Source of the DNA: Zygnema cylindricum | Lineage: Eukaryota; Streptophyta; Zygnematophyceae; Zygnematales; Zygnemataceae | Reading direction: 5' to 3' | Assembly: GCA_037447655.1 (NCBI GenBank) | Contig: JBBHKE010002927.1 | Span: forward strand, 1 to 10,000 | DNA length: 10,000 bases | Shown here: in pieces, positions 6,405 through 10,000 of the stretch | Layout: each line of letters begins with the position of its first letter | Numbering within the stretch: position 1 is the stretch's first letter | Translations under genes and position numbers: made by a program | Notes under the pieces: model-generated | Told to the model about the DNA's origin: nothing | The model's database searches: none | The model's input: only the letters and a program-made list of their open reading frames with translations

Positions 6405-6985
6405 AAGGGGGAGAGGGAAAGGGAGAGGGAGAGGGGGAAAGGGGGAGAGGGGAGAGGGAGAGAAGGGGAGAGGGGGAGAGGGAGAGGGAGAGGGGGAGAG
6501 GGAGAGGGAGAGGGGGAGAGGGAGAGGGAGAGGGGGAGAGGGAGAGGGAGAGGGAGAGGGAGAGAAGAGGGAGAGGGAGAGGGCGAGAGGGGGAGAGGTA
6601 GCGGGGGGGAGGGAGAGGGAGAGGGAAGGGGGAGGCGGAGGGAGAGGGGGAATGGGAGGGAGAGAGAGGAAGAGGGAAAGAGGAAAAGGGAGGGGGAGTG
6701 GGAGGGGGGGAGAGGGAAAAGGAGAGAGAGTGAGAGGAAGAGGTAGGGGGAGAGGGGGAGAGGGGGAGAAGGAGAGGGAGAGGGAGAGGGAGAGGGGGAG
6801 AGGGAGGGAGTGAGGGAGAGAGGGAGAGGGAGAGGGAGAGAGGGGGAGAGGGGGAGAGGGGGAGAGGGAGAGGGGGGCGAGGGCGAGGGAGAGAAGGAGA
6901 GGGAGGGAGAGGGAGAGGGAGAGGGAGAGGGAAAGGGAGAGGGGGAGAGGGAGAGGGAGAGAGGAAGAGAGGGAGAGGGAGAGGG
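6405..6985. repeat. Long GGGAGA-type purine array (about 580 bp)
   Basis: Nearly uninterrupted purine on the plus strand, built from GGGAGA, GGGGGAGA and GAGAGA units with a handful of T or C. At 6471-6550 the pattern becomes a perfect 20-bp unit (AGGGGGAGAGGGAGAGGGAG) repeated four times. Near 6843-6880 there are several G5 runs spaced by AGA. Such DNA is prone to triplex (H-DNA) and G-quadruplex structure. Long apparent open frames on both strands (Gly/Glu/Arg on plus, Ser/Leu/Pro on minus) are translation of the array and not genes. Confidence 0.95.
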
Positions 6986-7112
6986 TATTAAAGGTGAAGC
7001 TATGGTGACAAATAGAGTGGAAAGGAAGGGACAGAAAAGTTATGTTTTTTAATAAAAGGAAATTGGTGCAAAACAAGAAGTAGAGACAAGCTAAATAGAG
7101 GACAGAAAATAT

Positions 7113-7132
7113 CTCGAGAGTGACCTCTCGAG
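7113..7132 (-). other. Perfect hairpin in R/U5 of copy C LTR
   Basis: CTCGAGAG-TGAC-CTCTCGAG: 8-bp perfect arms with a 4-base loop. It lies downstream of the TATA box, so it would be in the transcript. An unrelated-sequence hairpin sits in the LTR of copy B at 5926-5950. Confidence 0.65.
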
Positions 7133-7188
7133 GGCAAAGGTACTTTCCTATTCTGAAGAGACACTTGACCTTTCGGCCAAGAGTCACG

Positions 7189-7214
7189 GTCAAGATTTAT
7201 AAAAAGATCTTGAC
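7189..7214 (-). promoter_or_regulatory. LTR promoter region: TATA box inside an inverted repeat
   Basis: The minus strand reads TATAAAT at 7201-7195, about 205 bases into the LTR, a sensible site for the element's TATA box. It lies in the loop of a perfect 8-bp inverted repeat, GTCAAGAT (7189-7196) and ATCTTGAC (7207-7214). Transcription would start some 30 bases further left. The call is from sequence match and position only. Confidence 0.55.
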
Positions 7215-7264
7215 TGGATTCTGATCACGTAGAAAAACACTGACTACACAAAGACAGAGAAAAA

Positions 7265-7338
7265 CTGAAATACTGGAATCCTAGATTTTGGGACAGACTG
7301 CACAGGCTGCAGAAAATCTGAATATCGAAATCCTAGAT
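7265..7338 (-). repeat. U3 direct repeat in copy C LTR
   Basis: CTGAAATACTGGAATCCTAGAT (7265-7286, here given on the plus strand) recurs as a close variant at 7318-7338, ending in the same AATCCTAGAT. Spacing is about 53 bases. Repeated short blocks upstream of the TATA box act as enhancers in some plant copia elements such as Tnt1 and Tto1. The same role here is inference. Confidence 0.65.
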
Positions 7339-7406
7339 AATGAAATACTCAATCTCAATATTCTGAAACAAATAATTAACTTCTATGAAAGACCACTTTT
7401 CTAACA

Positions 7407-7418
7407 CCCCCCCTCTTT
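7407..7418 (-). other. Polypurine tract, copy C
   Basis: AAAGAGGGGGGG on the minus strand, directly before the TGTTAG LTR start. The ancestral Pol stop codon is recognisable just upstream (TAG at 7420-7422, after a GLNF ending that parallels GLCF in copy B). The reading frame that carries RNase H now reads through this tract and ends at the TAG inside the LTR's first six bases. Confidence 0.88.
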
Positions 7419-7419
7419 G

Positions 7420-7830
7420 CTAGAAGTTAAGACCGGCAGAAGATAGATGCACTTCGAACTGAGGTCGGTGAAGAGGCTTGGTATCTGGCAGTATTGGAAG
7501 GTAAGGGTTCCAGCTGCAATAGTTTCCCGTGTGAAATGAATCTGAATGTCGATGTGCTTTGTTCGTCGATGATGAACTGGGTTGCTCATGAGAGCGAGAG
7601 CACCCTAGGAGTCACATAATATTGGAGTTGGAGAAGTCTGAGGGAATTGAAGATCAAAATGGAGGGATCGTAAACATATGGCTTCCGTGGCGGCGTGTGT
7701 TGCTGCCATATACTCCGTTTCTGTTGAGGACAGAGCCACCGTGGGCTGTTTTTTGGAGACAAGCCGAGAGAGAAGCAAACACCGGAAGTGGAGCGTCAGG
7801 TGTCTAGGTCTCCCCCCAGTGCGCATCGCA
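7420..7830 (-). pseudogene. RNase H domain and Pol C-terminus, copy C
   Basis: The first acidic residue is in FCDAHWG (7825-7827), in a frame that hits TAG at 7804-7806. The reading then moves to another frame with VSKKQPTVALSSTETEYM (Glu 7719-7721), EAICLRSLHFDLQF and ILCDS (third Asp 7611-7613, intact, unlike copy B). A TAG at 7605-7607 replaces the usual Gln codon after CDS. The same frame then gives ALALMSNPVHHRRTKHIDI and FHFTRETIAAGT in relic form. A last shift puts TKPLHRPQFEVHLSSAGLNF and its stop at 7420-7422 in a different frame. Part of the segment between GVCFSLG and VSKKQ appears shortened compared with B ([16 protein letters not shown]). Confidence 0.9.
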
Positions 7831-8255
7831 AAAGCCAATGAGTGTAGGAGAGGGGGCACCAGAGAAGGTGAGGCGGAGGGATTTGGTGCCTTGCAGTTAG
7901 CAGAGGACCCGCTTCGCGGCAAGGAGGTTCTCAGGGGAGGGGTTAGAAACAAACAAGCTGAGCTGGCCGACTGCAACCGCAATGTCTGGCCGAGTGTTAG
8001 TCATTGCATACATGAGACTGCCGACCATATATTTATCTAAGTCATGAATATCTCCGTAGACAGGCCCACCGGAGTTTGAAATGAGTTTGGTGGGGGAGTG
8101 GAGACAGTGGTGCAGTTAGGCATGGAGAATCTGTCTAGGACCTCAGATATATATTTTTCGTGAGAGAGTAGAGGGTTTTTGTTGGACGGTCACGGGTGCT
8201 GAAATGCCGATACAGTACTCTAACTCTTCTAAATCTGTCATGGCAAAATGGGAAC
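7831..8255 (-). pseudogene. RT thumb/connection region, copy C
   Basis: Minus-strand segments in more than one frame: FAMTDLEELEYCIGI near 8160-8250, matching the F-x-M-x-D-L-G-x-L-x-Y-x-L-G-I pattern of copia RT, then NSGGPVYGDIHD, VGSLMYAMTNTRPDIAVAV and FVSNPSPENLLAAKRVLC in 7900-8090. A TAA at 7897-7899 interrupts AKRVLC-LQGTKS, and a TGA occurs at 8143-8145. It parallels NSGGPVQGDIHD and SLMYAMAVTHPDIA of copy B. It joins RNase H directly at its 3' side. Confidence 0.88.
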
Positions 8256-8963
8256 TTAGCATGGTTTTAACTTGGAGAATTGCAGAGAGGGAAGGACTAG
8301 AGAGGACAAGATCATCGACGTGGATTCATTTTTACCTTTGAAGAATATGCCAAAGTTTGCTGCAAGTTTGAAGAATCCCCCACGGAGGAGAATGGCTTCA
8401 AGGTGTTGACTCCACACGCGGGGAGCTTGCTTCAAGCCATAAAGGGATTTTAGGAGGCGGCAGACGAGGTGTTCTGTGCCGGGGGAAATGTTACCTTCGG
8501 GCTGGCGAACGAAGATTTCTTCTTTAAGGGCGCCATAGAGGAAGGCGGTATGTACGTCCATTTGATGGACATGCCAGTCTTGGGAGGCTGCGATGGAGAG
8601 AAGAATGCGAATAAAGGCGAATTTCGCCACAGGTGCGTACGTCTCGGTGAAATCAAACTCTTCCTTTTGAGGAAGCCCTTCGCTACGAATCTGGCCTTGA
8701 ATTCGTCTTGGTGCCATCAGATTTGGTTTTACCTCGAAGACCCATTTACAGCCGATGACCTTTCGGCTATGAGGGAGTTTTGTAAGCTCCCAAGTTCCAT
8801 TTTTTTGGAGGGAGGCAAATTCTGCATCCGTGGCCGTTTTCCATTCCGCGGCATTAGGACCGGCCATGGCAGCAGCGAAGGATGAAGGTACATCGAAAGT
8901 GGCGATCTTAGCAACGCCATGGGCTGCACGCCGGGCTTCAATTCGGGCATTTTTCCAGAGCAC
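8256..8963 (-). pseudogene. Reverse transcriptase fingers/palm, copy C (235-codon open frame)
   Basis: This is the longest recognisable coding frame in the window. In order: ARIEARRAAHG, AAEWKTATDAEFASLQKNG (about residues 39-55), TWELTKLPHSRK, GCKWVFEVK (to about residue 79), a garbled stretch (80-98), then EFDFTETYAPVAKFAFIRIL, the first catalytic Asp in HQMDVHTAFLYG (residue 136, 8556-8558), EEIFVRQPEG and KSLYGLKQAPRVW. The garbled stretch contains three single-base losses that together restore the frame. Near 8325 similarity leaves this frame. The active-site box is in another minus frame as HVDD (8311-8322), with Tyr changed to His. The domain is therefore not functional as read, although most of its fingers and palm are intact. 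Confidence 0.94.
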
Positions 8964-9290
8964 ATAGGGCTGAATGGGCAGAGAGGCCTCCGGAAGGGCA
9001 CGCCGAATGAGGTAAGGAGGTGCATATGGACAAATGGGGGAGAGGGAGTAAGGATCGGAGAGTGTTAGTTGGAGAGGTAAGCAATTTGATGGAAGGGAAG
9101 GAGTGGAGGTGGTTCGGGCAAGAGCAGAGGAGGGAAGGGCAAGATTGGAGGCAGAGGCAGTAGGAATGGAGAGATGTGAGGGGAAAAGGACGGAGATGGG
9201 AGCTGTTGGTGGAGGGGAGATGTGGGCGAGAGAGGGAGGAGAAGGAGGGGAAGGGTAAAGGAGTTTGTTGAGGAGAGGGGTTTCATCAAA
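8964..9290 (-). pseudogene. Pro/Ser-rich integrase-RT linker, copy C
   Basis: Low-complexity Pro, Ser and Leu coding sequence on the minus strand, purine-rich on the plus strand. One frame runs from the integrase end (DETPLLNK, just right of this stretch) through Ser/Pro-rich sequence to ICPYAPPYLIRRALPEAS and PIQPYVLWKNARIEA, which leads into RT. Another frame contains a Leu/Pro-rich open reading to 9065. It corresponds to the linkers of A and B. Confidence 0.65.
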
Positions 9291-9930
9291 TGTGACGTCG
9301 CGGGTAAGTCTGAATTGGCGTTCTTGAGCGAGTCAGATTCGGTATGCCTTGGATTCGGTCGAATAGCTGACCAAATATCCGAGTTTCGCGCTGCTACTCC
9401 ATTTCTCGGTTGGTGTAAAGCGACGCATCCGAATATTCGGAGATGGTCAACATTTGGTTTGGTTCCCGTCCAAGCCTCGTGAGGTGTGAGGTTCAAAAGA
9501 CTCGAGGTTGGACAGAGATTCCGTAAATAATTGGCCATCATAATCGATTCTCCCCAAAAGATAGTTGGGAGGCCGGCGAAGTGCAACTTGGAACGGGCCA
9601 TGTTGATAACGGTAAGGTTTTACTGTTCGGCGACACCATTTTGTTGTGGTGTATTGGGCGTTGTCGCTTGGTGGGTGATTCCATGAACGGCGAGAAACGC
9701 GGCGAATTCGGTGGAGCAGAATTCTCCTACGTTTGTCCGTCCGTAGAATTTTGATCTGAGAATTGTGGAAGTTTTCAACTTTTGCTTTGAACTGTTTGAA
9801 TTTAGCAAAAGTGTCAGATTTTCGGCGACAGGTAGATGTGACATTAACGGGTTGCGTCGTCTATAAAAGTTATGAAGTATTGGGAGCCATTATGGCTAGA
9901 GACAAACATCGGCCCACATAGATTAGAGTG
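9291..9930 (-). pseudogene. Integrase core and C-terminal region, copy C (broken)
   Basis: DDE integrase on the minus strand. FITFIDDATR, with the first catalytic Asp, lies near 9850-9880 and is followed at once by TAA (9844-9846). The second Asp (LRTD) is at about 9745 in a frame that breaks directly after it. GEFCSTEFAAFLAVHG and TPQQNGVAE, with the catalytic Glu, continue in a second frame, which ends at TAA at 9620-9622, right after the Glu-Gln. After that come MARSKLHFAGLPTIFWGES, NYLRNLCPTSSLLNLTPHEA and GTKPNVDHLRIFGC (9450-9601). Another shift near 9400-9440 moves the reading to SYSTESKAYRIRL and LTRDVTFDETP. At least three frameshifts and two stops are present, so it is dead despite keeping the catalytic residues. 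Confidence 0.92.
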
Positions 9931-10000
9931 GATTAGTTCAAGTGGTCCGTTGGATTTGGACGTACTTGAAAGGAACGACGGTCGAGGAAATTTTCCTTCG
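9931..10000 (-). pseudogene. End of pre-integrase domain, copy C (cut by window edge)
   Basis: At the right edge the minus strand encodes EGKFSS in one frame and, in another, SSTSKSNGPLELIHSNLCGP leading into the integrase core. These match EGKLARPSFPSNTSKTSHP and LIHSDLCG of copy B. The zinc-binding His and Cys residues lie beyond the window. Confidence 0.75.

Larger units (their letters stand above)
7067..7406 (-). mobile_element. 3' LTR of copy C
   Basis: On the minus strand the LTR starts TGTTAGAAAAG at 7406, immediately after the polypurine tract. The likely end is the TTTTGCA at about 7067-7074, which gives the CA expected at LTR termini and a length near 340 bases. That end is a guess without a 5' LTR or target-site duplication. 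U3 holds a direct repeat (7265-7338) and a minus-strand TATAAAT box at 7195-7201. A perfect hairpin at 7113-7132 lies in the presumed R/U5 part. Layout and size fit copia LTRs. Confidence 0.7.
7067..10000 (-). mobile_element. Copy C: Ty1/copia retrotransposon, 3' part, runs off the window
   Basis: On the minus strand from right to left: the end of the pre-integrase domain, integrase, linker, reverse transcriptase, RNase H, polypurine tract and 3' LTR. The 5' half (gag, protease, 5' LTR) would lie beyond 10000. It has a better conserved LTR start (TGTTAG) and a longer uninterrupted RT frame than copy B, but still carries stops and indels. Its LTR sequence differs strongly from that of B while the proteins are similar. 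Confidence 0.93.

Noticed and set aside
6006-7052. Plus-strand open frames rich in Gly, Glu and Arg (up to 246 codons), resembling RGG-type proteins
   Set aside because: Pure microsatellite translation; stops are rare because GA repeats lack T.
6339-7193. 284-codon minus-strand open frame rich in Ser, Leu and Pro
   Set aside because: It is translation of the GA/CT array plus part of the LTR of copy C. No codon or domain signal beyond the repeat.
7678-8040. 120-codon plus-strand open frame
   Set aside because: Antisense shadow of RNase H and RT thumb of copy C; no independent similarity.
8469-8885. 138-codon plus-strand open frame
   Set aside because: Antisense shadow of the copy C reverse transcriptase.
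1-10000. CRISPR array, tRNA, rRNA or bacterial operon
   Set aside because: No spaced repeat array, no cloverleaf or rRNA core sequence recognised, and the gene content is entirely retroelement.

Overview
This window looks like eukaryotic, probably plant-type, repetitive DNA. I find no host gene. It holds decayed Ty1/copia (Pseudoviridae-type) LTR-retrotransposon copies embedded in long GA/CT microsatellites and AT-rich filler. The plant reading is an inference. It rests on copia-type pol order (gag, protease, integrase, RT, RNase H), plant-style polypurine tract and LTR starts (a G-rich tract followed by TGTTAG), and three telo-box-like AAACCCTA or ACCCTAAA words near the left end. It is not proof of organism.

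Layout. Positions 1-290 are a purine tract and a pyrimidine tract flanking a short unique segment. Positions 290-905 are AT-rich DNA with a degenerate tandem repeat and no gene. Positions 907-1070 are a GA microsatellite. Copy A (about 1065-2085, minus strand) is an internal integrase-plus-linker fragment with no LTR. Copy B (about 2085-6000, plus strand) runs from a truncated gag through protease, integrase, RT and RNase H to a polypurine tract and a 3' LTR. Positions 6050-6300 are CT-rich and 6405-6985 are a long GGGAGA-type array. Copy C (about 7067 to beyond 10000, minus strand) starts with its 3' LTR and polypurine tract, then runs through RNase H, RT, linker and integrase off the right edge. 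No 5' LTR or primer-binding site lies in the window.

All three copies encode closely related proteins, with shared strings such as FIDDATR, LPTIFW, RNLCPTS and STESKA. They are clearly the same lineage or sister families. All are dead: each carries several frameshifts and in-frame stops. B has also lost the protease DSG triad, a zinc-binding His of the pre-integrase domain and one RNase H Asp. C has its RT active-site box out of frame. Several motifs survive across the breaks, including integrase D-35-E spacing in A and B and a YVDD box in B.

The most interesting points are structural. They are the 5'-to-5' junction of A and B near 2085, a frameshift in RT shared by B and C inside an identical 21-base block, a 17-bp tandem duplication that exactly explains one frame jump in B, and pyrimidine tracts lying just 3' of each copy in that copy's own orientation. 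I saw no new biological system and do not claim one.
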